DNA of 42,117 nt, taken from NCBI GenBank assembly GCA_947448415.1, contig CANFMT010000021.1:1-42117 (forward strand), read 5' to 3'. The DNA is from Burkholderiaceae bacterium. GTDB lineage: Bacteria > Pseudomonadota > Gammaproteobacteria > Burkholderiales > Burkholderiaceae. Shown piece after piece: positions 24,988 through 33,307 of this stretch. The notes below the pieces were generated by a model. It was not told where the DNA came from and ran no database searches. It worked only from the letters and a program-made list of their open reading frames with translations. Each line of letters starts with the position of its first letter. Positions within the stretch are counted from its first letter, which is position 1. A program made the position numbers and the translations under genes.

Positions 24988-27500
24988 TGATAGTTCTCAT
25001 ATATTGAGGGTGGTATTGGCTTAGAGGTAGGTAAATATCCAGGAACATTTAACTTCATGATATCAACTGGATTGCTACCAGCGCTAGCAAATCCCCTAAA
25101 TTCTATTTGGAATAGCACCTGAGTAGTGGTTATCTGCGAAGTATTTAAGACCTGTGAGTACGCGCCCCTGAAAGTCCAACAATCTCTCGACCACTCTAAT
25201 GCCACTAAAGTATTTAATGTTTTAGTACTTAAAGCATCATAACCCCAGCGGCCAAGCACAGAAATCTCACGCGTAAGAGGCCACTGACCTGAAATATTGT
25301 ACTGATCGGTAGTTGTCTGAGCTAAGGTAGCCGGCGTAGGGCCAAAAGCTTGAGTTGGTGGAGACCATACATTTCGGTAACCAAAATTTAAGCTTCTACC
25401 TTGAGTAGGTCTCCAACTTCCACCAACTGTTGTTTGTACAAATTTATTGAGCTGTGTGTTGTACTGCCCAAACATATCAGCACTAAAGTTACCAAGTAAG
25501 CGGACAGATGCTGATCCCAAGGTATCTGAATAAGTTGTAGGATTTGTGATATTACCGTTTAAGCCAACTTTTTGACCAGTAAACTGTTGCTTTTGAGCTA
25601 ACGTAACGTTGGCACGCTCCGCGCCAGTATTAGCTTCAATCATGCGACTCGTTAAACCAAGAGTGGCTGCATTGCTATCCGCAATACGATCGTTACCAAC
25701 AAAAGTGTTATCACTAAAGATTTGTGAAATACCAAAACCGGCATCGGCTGTATCAAACAAAGGTGTTAACGCTTGATTTTGATATGGTGTAAAGAGGTAA
25801 TAAGCTCTCGGCTCCATAGTGAGCAACATGTCGCGGCCAAAGAATCCTTTTAGCTCAGCAGCATCACGCTCTATCGCCAATCCTGTATCTAAGCTAAACG
25901 TTGGTATAGCGAAGCCCTGCGGTGGAGGTGCGCCCGGAGTATAGGCTGTAGCAGCATAATTATTTGCCTGAAAACTCACCTTTGGAGTGATGTAATAGCC
26001 AGGGGTTACCTGCGGTAAAGACACGGCCCCCTTAATAACAGTTCGATCCGCTTGGCTATATAAATAGCCTGCTGGAGCTGCTGCTAAGTTGCCATTTACG
26101 TTGTAAGAAAATCTCGTGAAATCAGATGAAAAAGTTGTTACAGGACCACTAGGTAATGCTAAATATTTTCCACTTGCATCAGATACAGTGGGCGTAAGTC
26201 GATTGTTGTAAGTAGCAGTAATATTTGGCAAAATGTTGTAAGGGGATTGCACAGTAACAGTTGGATCAGGCTGCAAGGTCTGGAAGGTGACTGCTTTTGC
26301 ACCTACAGTCCAGTTGCTCAGACTCCCGGTTAATCCCTTTGTAGTGCCTACTTCTTGGCGGAACTGACTAGTTACTGAGCCAGCAATACTTTGTGAAAAG
26401 TCTGTTGGATATAGATTATCTGAGACGCGGGCCATATTGACGTAACCCGTCCAAGAACCAGGCAAAGGTACGCCACCAGGACCAAGGCCACCGCTAAATG
26501 ATTGGCGCTGTTGCCAATCGTACTTCCAACGATCCGTTCCGGTTTTTTTATCGTAGGGCATGAATTCACCCATGACCGTTCCTGAATATTGTGTATCCAA
26601 GAAACGATACTGAGCGCCCAACATGGCACCGCGATGATTCATATAGCGCGGCAATAACAATAAATCTCTATTGGGTGCAATATTGACGTAATAGGGCTGA
26701 GTAATATCAAGGCCATTATTAGAGTTATAGCCCACAACTGGGGCAAGAATTCCTGAACGACGTTGTCCACCCGTAGGGGCGGTGAAGTATGGTGCGTAAG
26801 CTATAGGAACATCAAAGAAGCGCATGACGCCATGCGTCCCTTCCATTTCTTTTTGTTCATTATCAATCTCCAGTGTGGTGGCGGTGAAGTACCAATCTAA
26901 ATTCTCTGGGGTGCATGTTGAATAGGTTGCTTTATCAAAAACAAATACATCAGAGCTTTGAATGGTTAATTTTTTTGCAGTGCCATTACCACCGTTGTCA
27001 CGCAACTCATAAGAAGGGGTCTCCATACCACCTTCGCGTGCATCTACCTTGAACTGACCCTTGGGACCTTTAAACGTTACGTTACCTTTTGATAATTCAG
27101 CATTACCAAGCAAGTCTGCAACATCAGTATCGGGGTTATACGTAATTTCATCGGCCTTGAGTACAGAGCCATTTCTACGGATTTGCGCACGACCTTTCAA
27201 ATGCATATCTCGCTCAACAATACCGCTTATAGAATCACTAGAGGTAAAAGTGAGTGCCTGACCATCATTGATAGGCTTACCAACACGTAGTTGATCATCC
27301 AACTTTAAAATGGTGACATTGCCGCGATCAGGAAGCAAAATAGAATTGCTTGAAGCCTGTCCAATTGATGGCAATGGTGCAGGTGCTTGGGCGTAATTTG
27401 AAGACGCGAATTGTAGCAATGCCACCCCCACCAAGACGCGTAGAGTAACAAGGAAAAAAAGAGGGGCGCAAAGGCCGGCGCGACGGCGATAATGACTCAT
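24984..27500 (-). CDS. lptD: LPS assembly outer-membrane protein LptD
   Basis: LptD is the outer-membrane barrel that inserts lipopolysaccharide with LptE. The 838-aa protein has a signal peptide (about 1-38, ending SNYAQA), an OstA-like periplasmic domain (about 90-235) and a C-terminal barrel. The domain border motif CTPENLDWYFTATTLEI and the late SRDCWTFRGAYS carry cysteines expected for the disulfides of this protein. It leads the lptD-surA-pdxA-rsmA unit and is divergent from amgK by only 32 bases. The pair lptD/amgK is also found next to each other in pseudomonads. Confidence 0.95.
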   Translation of the reverse strand: MSHYRRRAGLCAPLFFLVTLRVLVGVALLQFASSNYAQAPAPLPSIGQASSNSILLPDRGNVTILKLDDQLRVGKPINDGQALTFTSSDSISGIVERDMHLKGRAQIRRNGSVLKADEITYNPDTDVADLLGNAELSKGNVTFKGPKGQFKVDAREGGMETPSYELRDNGGNGTAKKLTIQSSDVFVFDKATYSTCTPENLDWYFTATTLEIDNEQKEMEGTHGVMRFFDVPIAYAPYFTAPTGGQRRSGILAPVVGYNSNNGLDITQPYYVNIAPNRDLLLLPRYMNHRGAMLGAQYRFLDTQYSGTVMGEFMPYDKKTGTDRWKYDWQQRQSFSGGLGPGGVPLPGSWTGYVNMARVSDNLYPTDFSQSIAGSVTSQFRQEVGTTKGLTGSLSNWTVGAKAVTFQTLQPDPTVTVQSPYNILPNITATYNNRLTPTVSDASGKYLALPSGPVTTFSSDFTRFSYNVNGNLAAAPAGYLYSQADRTVIKGAVSLPQVTPGYYITPKVSFQANNYAATAYTPGAPPPQGFAIPTFSLDTGLAIERDAAELKGFFGRDMLLTMEPRAYYLFTPYQNQALTPLFDTADAGFGISQIFSDNTFVGNDRIADSNAATLGLTSRMIEANTGAERANVTLAQKQQFTGQKVGLNGNITNPTTYSDTLGSASVRLLGNFSADMFGQYNTQLNKFVQTTVGGSWRPTQGRSLNFGYRNVWSPPTQAFGPTPATLAQTTTDQYNISGQWPLTREISVLGRWGYDALSTKTLNTLVALEWSRDCWTFRGAYSQVLNTSQITTTQVLFQIEFRGFASAGSNPVDIMKLNVPGYLPTSKPIPPSIYENYQ

Positions 27501-27516
27501 GGATACAGACCGCCTT

Positions 27517-27522
27517 ATTATA
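27517..27522 (-). promoter_or_regulatory. Candidate -10 element of lptD
   Basis: On the reverse strand the hexamer reads TATAAT, inside the 32-base gap between the divergent lptD and amgK starts. It would start transcription about 10 bases before the lptD ATG, giving a very short leader. No TTGACA-like -35 lies at the right distance (the region is amgK coding DNA), so the call is tentative. Confidence 0.35.
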
Positions 27523-27532
27523 CGAATCGACC

Positions 27533-28534
27533 ATGACTGACTCCCGCTTAAACACCCTCCGCAACTGGCTAAAAGCCCTCCAGCCTAGCTGGCAATTAGA
27601 TCTGAACAGCTTAACCCCGGCTTCAGCCGATGCCAGCTTTCGACGCTATTTCCGAATTACGTCCAAAAACCCCGAATTTCCGACTTTAATCATCATGGAT
27701 GCACCCCCCCAACATGAGCCATTGGGTGCCTTTATTAAGGTTGATTTATTACTCTCTGAAGCAGGTTTAAACGTTCCAAAAATATTGGAGCAAGACATTG
27801 AACACGGCTTTCTCTTATTAAATGATTTGGGCAATAAAACTTATCTTGCTGAACTCAATAATGAGAGCGCTGATCATCTTTATAAAGATGCCACTCATGC
27901 TCTAGTACAAATGCAATTGGCAAGCAAACCGAATGTTTTACCAAACTATGATGAAGCACTCTTGCAGCGTGAGTTAGATTTATTTCCAGAGTGGTATCTT
28001 GGCAAGCATCTCAACCTCCAACTAAATGATTTGCAAAAAGCGCAGCTTAATAAATCATTTGAACTCATTATTGAAAACAATTTAGCGCAAGCAAAAGTCT
28101 ATGTGCATCGTGATTATCATTCCCGCAATTTGATGGTGACTAATAAAAATAATCCTGGAGTGATTGATTTTCAAGATGCAGTGTATGGGCCAATCACTTA
28201 CGATGCCTCTTCACTCTGGCGTGATGCCTATATTGCATGGCCAGAAGAGCGCGTCATTGATTGGGTGATTAAATTTTGGGAAGATGGTCGTAGGGCCGGA
28301 CTTCCCATGCCAAATGATTTTGGTCAGTTCTATCGCGACTTCGAATGGATGGGCTTACAACGTCATCTGAAAGTTCTTGGAATATTTGCAAGACTCTTTC
28401 ATCGCGATGGCAAAGATGGTTATCTCAAAGATATTCCCCTGGTCCTGGAATACGCAATTGCTTGTGCAAATCGTTATATTGAACTGAAACCCTTAGCAAG
28501 AATTTTAGAATCGACGCGCGCAAATAAAGAATGA
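27533..28534 (+). CDS. amgK: N-acetylmuramate/N-acetylglucosamine anomeric kinase
   Basis: AmgK phosphorylates the anomeric position of MurNAc or GlcNAc in the peptidoglycan recycling route found in pseudomonads. The 333-aa aminoglycoside-phosphotransferase-fold protein has the catalytic loop VYVHRDYHSRNLM (H192, D194) and the metal motif VIDFQDAVYGP. The downstream murU (10 bases away) and the divergent lptD are the same neighbours as in Pseudomonas, which strongly supports the name over a generic phosphotransferase. Starts 32 bases from lptD. Confidence 0.88.
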   Translation: MTDSRLNTLRNWLKALQPSWQLDLNSLTPASADASFRRYFRITSKNPEFPTLIIMDAPPQHEPLGAFIKVDLLLSEAGLNVPKILEQDIEHGFLLLNDLGNKTYLAELNNESADHLYKDATHALVQMQLASKPNVLPNYDEALLQRELDLFPEWYLGKHLNLQLNDLQKAQLNKSFELIIENNLAQAKVYVHRDYHSRNLMVTNKNNPGVIDFQDAVYGPITYDASSLWRDAYIAWPEERVIDWVIKFWEDGRRAGLPMPNDFGQFYRDFEWMGLQRHLKVLGIFARLFHRDGKDGYLKDIPLVLEYAIACANRYIELKPLARILESTRANKE

Positions 28535-28544
28535 TTCAAATATC

Positions 28545-29261
28545 ATGATTGATCACGTTTCGATTCCTTGTTTTTTACTGGCTGCAGGCAGAGGTGAGCG
28601 CATGCGTCCTCTCACCGATACCGTACCTAAGCCGCTTTTAACCATTCAAAAAAAATCATTATTGGCATGGCATTTGGAAGCTCTAGCTACAGCAAAAGTT
28701 CAAAACGTTGTTATTAATCATGCATGGCTAGGCGAGCAAATTGAGGCAAGCCTGGGTAATGGAAGTCAATTTAACCTCAAAATTCAATACTCCCCAGAGG
28801 GTAGCGCTTTAGAAACAGCTGGAGGTATTTGTAATGCGCTCCCCCTTATTGCTGCTCAAGACTACTTCTTGGTCATCAATGGAGATGTATTTAGCCCTAA
28901 CCTGTCCATTTCGCAGCTTTTAGATACGGCCGCAAAGATGCGCACGGACCCGAAGAAGCCTTTGGCGCATTTATTGATGGTTCCAAACCCAATTCAACAT
29001 CCGGAAGGGGACTTTTATCTCCAGGGGTCAACAGTAAGCAGCCTTCACACTGTCGGAGCGGAAAAACTCACTTTTTCAGGCATCGGGATTTATCACAAGG
29101 ATCTATTTAAAGATCTGGAGTTTGGCGCTCCAGCCAAACTAGCCCCTTTATTGAGAACTGCCATGGAGCAAAATAAAGTGTTCGGTGAAAAATATTTAGG
29201 TCCATGGCACGATGTAGGTACGCCACAACGCTTACAAGAGCTCAATACAGTCTATGAATAA
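28545..29261 (+). CDS. murU: N-acetylmuramate alpha-1-phosphate uridylyltransferase
   Basis: MurU makes UDP-MurNAc from MurNAc-1-phosphate and UTP, bypassing de novo UDP-MurNAc synthesis and so MurA. The 238-aa nucleotidyltransferase opens with FLLAAGRGERMRPLTDTVPK, the sugar-nucleotide pyrophosphorylase signature, and has NGDVF as the metal aspartate motif. It shares 8 bases with pepP at its 3' end. The short length and amgK partner separate it from the glucose-1-phosphate uridylyl- or thymidylyltransferases. Confidence 0.88.
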   Translation: MIDHVSIPCFLLAAGRGERMRPLTDTVPKPLLTIQKKSLLAWHLEALATAKVQNVVINHAWLGEQIEASLGNGSQFNLKIQYSPEGSALETAGGICNALPLIAAQDYFLVINGDVFSPNLSISQLLDTAAKMRTDPKKPLAHLLMVPNPIQHPEGDFYLQGSTVSSLHTVGAEKLTFSGIGIYHKDLFKDLEFGAPAKLAPLLRTAMEQNKVFGEKYLGPWHDVGTPQRLQELNTVYE

Positions 29262-30621
29262 AATCAATCTTTATCAGCTGCGCAGAAACGCCCTAGCGAA
29301 GGAGATCTTTACCAAAACTGGTGGTGGCATCGCCATCATCTCTACTGCACCAGAAATGGCACGTAATAGAGATAGCGAGTTCCCTTATCGTCATGACAGC
29401 GATTTCTTCTACTTAACCGGCTTTGAAGAGCCAGGTGCAACACTGGTGATGCAAGTGAGTGGCAATGGAAAAGACTATGACGTTCAATCGCACCTTTTTT
29501 GTAGACCAAAAGATCTTGAAAGAGAAATCTGGGATGGTATTCGTCTTGGGCCTGAAGCCGCCCCTAAAACACTCGGTATTGAATTTGCACATAGCAACCA
29601 GGTGCTTGATCAAAAGCTGGGTGAGTTATTAGCTGATCAAGATGCTGCATACATTCGCCTAGCTGAGAGCGCCGAAGCAGATCGACTCTTACGTCATTGG
29701 ATGAAGCAGGTTAGAGGCCAAGCCCGCTCTGGAGTAAACCCACCGTCAGAATTTCATGATGTTGAGGCACTCATCCATGAAATGCGATTATTCAAGGATG
29801 TCCATGAAATCGACATCATGCGTCGTGCTGCCGCCATTTCAGCGCGCGCCCATATCCGCGCCATGCAAGCGTGTAAACCGGGTATGCGTGAATATCAACT
29901 CGAAGCAGAGTTATTGCATGAATTTCGCAACAGCGGCTCCCAAAGCGTTGCATACAACAGCATTGTTGCTGGTGGTGAAAATTCTTGCATCCTTCACTAT
30001 CGCGCAGGCTCTACTGAATTACGCAGCGGTGAACTTTGCTTAATTGATGCTGGTTGTGAATTAGATGGCTATGCTTCAGATATCACGCGCACATTCCCAG
30101 TAAATGGAAAATTTACTGGGCCGCAACGCACACTATATGACATCACATTAGCTGCACAAGAAGCTGCGATTGGTATGACAAAACCTGGCAATACTTTTAT
30201 GCAGCCTCATGAGGCGGCCCTTAAAGTGCTTACCCAAGGATTGCTTGATGAAAAGCTCCTAAAACTCTCTGAACTGGGCTCGCTTGAGAATGCTATCGAG
30301 ACAGGGGCATATCGCCGCTTCTATATGCACCGCACCTCACACTGGCTTGGGATGGATGTTCACGACGTGGGTTCTTATCGCGAAACTACTCAAGCTCAAG
30401 CAAGCACAGAAAAGCCGTGGCGCATTCTCAAGAGCAGCATGGTCATTACGATCGAACCAGGCCTTTATATTCGGCCTGCGGACGATATTGATGAAGCCTT
30501 TTGGAATATCGGCATTCGTATTGAAGATGATGCCGTTATTAATGACTCAGGATGTGAATTGATTTCTCGCGGCGTGCCAGTCAAAGCCGATGAAATTGAA
30601 GCGCTCATGAAAAACGCGTAG
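29254..30621 (+). CDS. pepP: Xaa-Pro aminopeptidase (aminopeptidase P)
   Basis: PepP removes N-terminal residues that precede proline, in the cytosol, with two Mn ions. The 455-aa protein has an N-terminal creatinase-like domain (about 1-170) and a pita-bread catalytic domain. The metal ligands are seen in LIDAGCELDGYASDITRTFP (two Asp), HWLGMDVHDVG (His), TIEPGLYI (Glu) and IGIRIEDDAVI (Glu). It overlaps murU by 8 bases and is 10 bases before the ubiquinone hydroxylase, an order that recalls E. coli pepP-ubiH. Confidence 0.95.
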   Translation: MNKINLYQLRRNALAKEIFTKTGGGIAIISTAPEMARNRDSEFPYRHDSDFFYLTGFEEPGATLVMQVSGNGKDYDVQSHLFCRPKDLEREIWDGIRLGPEAAPKTLGIEFAHSNQVLDQKLGELLADQDAAYIRLAESAEADRLLRHWMKQVRGQARSGVNPPSEFHDVEALIHEMRLFKDVHEIDIMRRAAAISARAHIRAMQACKPGMREYQLEAELLHEFRNSGSQSVAYNSIVAGGENSCILHYRAGSTELRSGELCLIDAGCELDGYASDITRTFPVNGKFTGPQRTLYDITLAAQEAAIGMTKPGNTFMQPHEAALKVLTQGLLDEKLLKLSELGSLENAIETGAYRRFYMHRTSHWLGMDVHDVGSYRETTQAQASTEKPWRILKSSMVITIEPGLYIRPADDIDEAFWNIGIRIEDDAVINDSGCELISRGVPVKADEIEALMKNA

Positions 30622-30631
30622 CATACAAAAA

Positions 30632-31789
30632 ATGAGTATATCCAAGTGCGATATCTTAATTCATGGTGGTGGTCCAGTTGGGCTAGCCTGTGCTGCTTGG
30701 ATATTACAAAAACATCCAGAAGCAAAACTTATATTATTGGATCGCAATCCAATACATGATGAAGATCTAGCTAGCGCCGATAGCAGGGGAATTGCTTTAT
30801 CTCATGGCAGCAAAATTTTGCTCAATACGATCAATGCTTGGCCTAAAGATTTTGCTGAAATTCATCGTGTACACGTTTCGCAAGCAGGACGTTTTGGTCG
30901 CGCACTCATGACACGCGAAGAATTAAATCAAGACGCATTAGGTCATATTGTTCGCTATCGTGATATCCACCTTGCCTTGCGCCAAGCCTTAAAAGCAATG
31001 CAAGCAACAAGCGGCAACTTTATTTGGCAGCATCTTAGCAATGGGGATGATGGGGATACCATTAGCGCCAAATGCATCGTGCATGCTGAAGGTGGTTTAT
31101 TTAAAAAACAGGATTGGGTTGAATCGGGACGAGACTATGGCCAGTCAGCTTTAGTAGGCTTAGTAGAAGTAGAAAATGCGGCGCCCCATCAAGCATGGGA
31201 ACGTTTTACATCTGAAGGCCCATTAGCAATACTGCCAAGTCACTATGGTTCCAATATTTTGAACCTTGTTTGGTGTGGCTCACCAACATCCTCACAACAT
31301 CGATTACAACTACACAATGAAGATTTCTTACGTGAATTGCAAAAAGAATTTGGCTCGCGCATTGGTCGGATCCTGAAAATTCAAGATCGGCGTTTATATG
31401 AGCTTGGCCTTAATTACCGAAAAGTCATCGCCAAAGATAATGAGGTTTGGATTGGTAATGCCGCACAAACTTTGCACCCAGTTGCAGGACAAGGTCTGAA
31501 CTTGGGTTTACGCGATGCTTTTTTATTATCTGAAAAGTTAGTCGATACCTTCTCTAGGCAACCAAAAGATCAATCCCCCTCAGAATTACAAAACGCACTG
31601 CAAAGTTATGCTCAAAGTCGTAAGGCAGACAGAACAACCACAATTGGTTTAACTGACTTTATGGCTAGAGTATTTACTTCTAATCTGGCGCCAATCGTAG
31701 TGGCTCGCGGTTTAGCTTTATCGGCGCTTCAGTGGCTTCCACCAGTCAAAACAGCCTTAGCTCGCCAGATGATGTTTGGTAGGCGCTAA
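30632..31789 (+). CDS. ubiH: FAD-dependent ubiquinone biosynthesis hydroxylase (UbiH/VisC family)
   Basis: This 385-aa flavoprotein monooxygenase hydroxylates an octaprenyl-phenol ring in ubiquinone synthesis. It opens with the FAD Rossmann motif IHGGGPVGLACAAW and has the second FAD motif GNAAQTLHPVAGQGLNLGLRDA. Location right after pepP matches the E. coli pepP-ubiH pair and favours UbiH over the paralogues UbiI and UbiF, but the subtype cannot be fixed without a tree. A strong hairpin lies in the 167 bases before dusB. Confidence 0.85.
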   Translation: MSISKCDILIHGGGPVGLACAAWILQKHPEAKLILLDRNPIHDEDLASADSRGIALSHGSKILLNTINAWPKDFAEIHRVHVSQAGRFGRALMTREELNQDALGHIVRYRDIHLALRQALKAMQATSGNFIWQHLSNGDDGDTISAKCIVHAEGGLFKKQDWVESGRDYGQSALVGLVEVENAAPHQAWERFTSEGPLAILPSHYGSNILNLVWCGSPTSSQHRLQLHNEDFLRELQKEFGSRIGRILKIQDRRLYELGLNYRKVIAKDNEVWIGNAAQTLHPVAGQGLNLGLRDAFLLSEKLVDTFSRQPKDQSPSELQNALQSYAQSRKADRTTTIGLTDFMARVFTSNLAPIVVARGLALSALQWLPPVKTALARQMMFGRR

Positions 31790-31843
31790 GGCCCTATTAA
31801 AGCCTCCAAAATTTAAGCATTCCCTGTTTGATCCAAATCATGC

Positions 31844-31868
31844 AATCTGCCTAAAAAATAGGCAGATT
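31844..31868 (+). repeat. Perfect 10-bp hairpin between ubiH and dusB
   Basis: AATCTGCCTA (31844-31853) and TAGGCAGATT (31859-31868) enclose AAAAA. A second outer pair, GGCCCTA at 31790-31796 (starting directly after the ubiH stop) and TAGGGCC at 31869-31875, could close a larger structure. Downstream there is no T run, so it is not a classical intrinsic terminator. It may slow polymerase or shape the dusB leader. Confidence 0.5.
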
Positions 31869-31956
31869 TAGGGCCAATTGTGCTAAAGTGTCATGCTTTC
31901 TGACCTAGTTAACAACTACCCCCCACCCAAGCTCACTCACTCTCAAGCACTTTTAG

Positions 31957-32973
31957 ATGAAGATTGGTCCTCACCTCCTCGCAAATAGACTGTTTGTGGC
32001 CCCTATGGCAGGGGTAACTGACCGTCCATTTAGGCAGCTTTGCAAGAAATTAGGGGCTGGGTATGCGGTTTCCGAGATGGTGGCCTCAAATGCACTGCTA
32101 TGGAAAAGTGAGAAAACGCAGCGACGCGCAAATCACATCGGGGAGTTCAAACCAATTGCAGTCCAAATTGCAGGTGCCGATCCAGCGATGATGGCTGCAG
32201 CGGCAAAAATTAATGTAGATCACGGCGCCCAAATTATTGATATCAATATGGGTTGCCCCGCAAAGAAAGTTTGCAATGTTGCTGCTGGTTCCGCTTTATT
32301 GCGCGACGAACCTTTGGTCCAGAAAATTCTAGAAGCCGTTGTTAATGCTGTCGGTGTTGGACCAGATGCAGTACCAGTGACGTTGAAGATTCGTACAGGC
32401 TGGGATCGGCAAAATAAAAATGCTATTGAGATTGCGCGTCTTGCAGAAAAATCAGGCATCTCGATGCTCACCGTTCATGGTCGCACTAGAGCTGACTTGT
32501 ATCACGGTGAGGCAGAATACGAAACCATTACAGCAGTAAAAAATAGTGTCGGTATTCCAGTGGTAGCCAATGGCGATATCAGTAGCCCAGAAAAAGCGGA
32601 GCAGGTATTACAGCTCACCGGGGCTGATGCCATCATGATTGGTCGTGCTGCCCAAGGTCGCCCCTGGATATTTCGCGAAATTAATCACTACCTTGAAACC
32701 GGTGGCAAGCTACCTACCCCAGAGATCAATGAGATTCAGGCCATTATGAATGCTCACCTCTTGGATCACTATGAGTTCTATGGCGAGCATATCGGCCTAC
32801 GCACAGCTCGTAAGCATATTGGCTGGTACTGCAAAGGCTTACGTGACTCCCATGCTTTCCGCCAGCGCATGAATACTGCTGACGATTGCAAAACCCAATT
32901 GCAGATGGTTAATGATTATTTTGATGAGATGAGATCTCATTCTGACCGCCTACTTTTTTTAGAAGCAGCATAA
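31957..32973 (+). CDS. dusB: tRNA-dihydrouridine synthase B
   Basis: DusB reduces uridine to dihydrouridine in the tRNA D loop using FMN and NADPH. The 338-aa protein has the TIM-barrel opening FVAPMAGVTDRPFRQL, the catalytic cysteine region NMGCPAKKVCNVAAGSALL, and FMN-binding VVANGDI and GADAIMIGRAAQG. The fis gene follows 36 bases later, the dusB-fis order of E. coli, which supports assignment to DusB rather than DusA or DusC. The ribosome site before the ATG is weak. Confidence 0.95.
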   Translation: MKIGPHLLANRLFVAPMAGVTDRPFRQLCKKLGAGYAVSEMVASNALLWKSEKTQRRANHIGEFKPIAVQIAGADPAMMAAAAKINVDHGAQIIDINMGCPAKKVCNVAAGSALLRDEPLVQKILEAVVNAVGVGPDAVPVTLKIRTGWDRQNKNAIEIARLAEKSGISMLTVHGRTRADLYHGEAEYETITAVKNSVGIPVVANGDISSPEKAEQVLQLTGADAIMIGRAAQGRPWIFREINHYLETGGKLPTPEINEIQAIMNAHLLDHYEFYGEHIGLRTARKHIGWYCKGLRDSHAFRQRMNTADDCKTQLQMVNDYFDEMRSHSDRLLFLEAA

Positions 32974-33009
32974 TTATTTTTTATTTTGATTTTGTATTGA
33001 TAGATTGTT

Positions 33010-33249
33010 ATGACCAATAAGCACCCGATTACCGAATGTATTGAAACCCAACTACAGGGTTATTTGAATGATCTCAAAGGAACAGCGCCGACTGATATCT
33101 ATCAGATGGTATTGGCCGTTGTAGAAAAGCCAATGCTCGAACTAGTAATGCAACATGCTAAACACAATCAATCTTTGGCTGCGCAATATCTTGGCATCAA
33201 TCGCAATACCCTTCACAAGAAGTTAGTTGAGCATCAACTGCTTAAGTAA
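33010..33249 (+). CDS. fis: DNA-binding protein Fis
   Basis: Fis is a small nucleoid-associated protein that bends DNA and tunes rRNA and many other promoters. This 79-aa form is shorter at the N-terminus than E. coli Fis (98 aa), as in other betaproteobacteria. The C-terminal helix-turn-helix YLGINRNTLHKKLVEH is clear, and YQMVLAVVEKPMLELVMQ is the dimer helix region. It lies between dusB and purH, probably transcribed from the dusB promoter. Confidence 0.95.
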   Translation: MTNKHPITECIETQLQGYLNDLKGTAPTDIYQMVLAVVEKPMLELVMQHAKHNQSLAAQYLGINRNTLHKKLVEHQLLK

Positions 33250-33307
33250 GTTCATCGTAAATTTATCTACAACGTAATCTATTCATTAATCCAGACCTCC
33301 GAAAACT

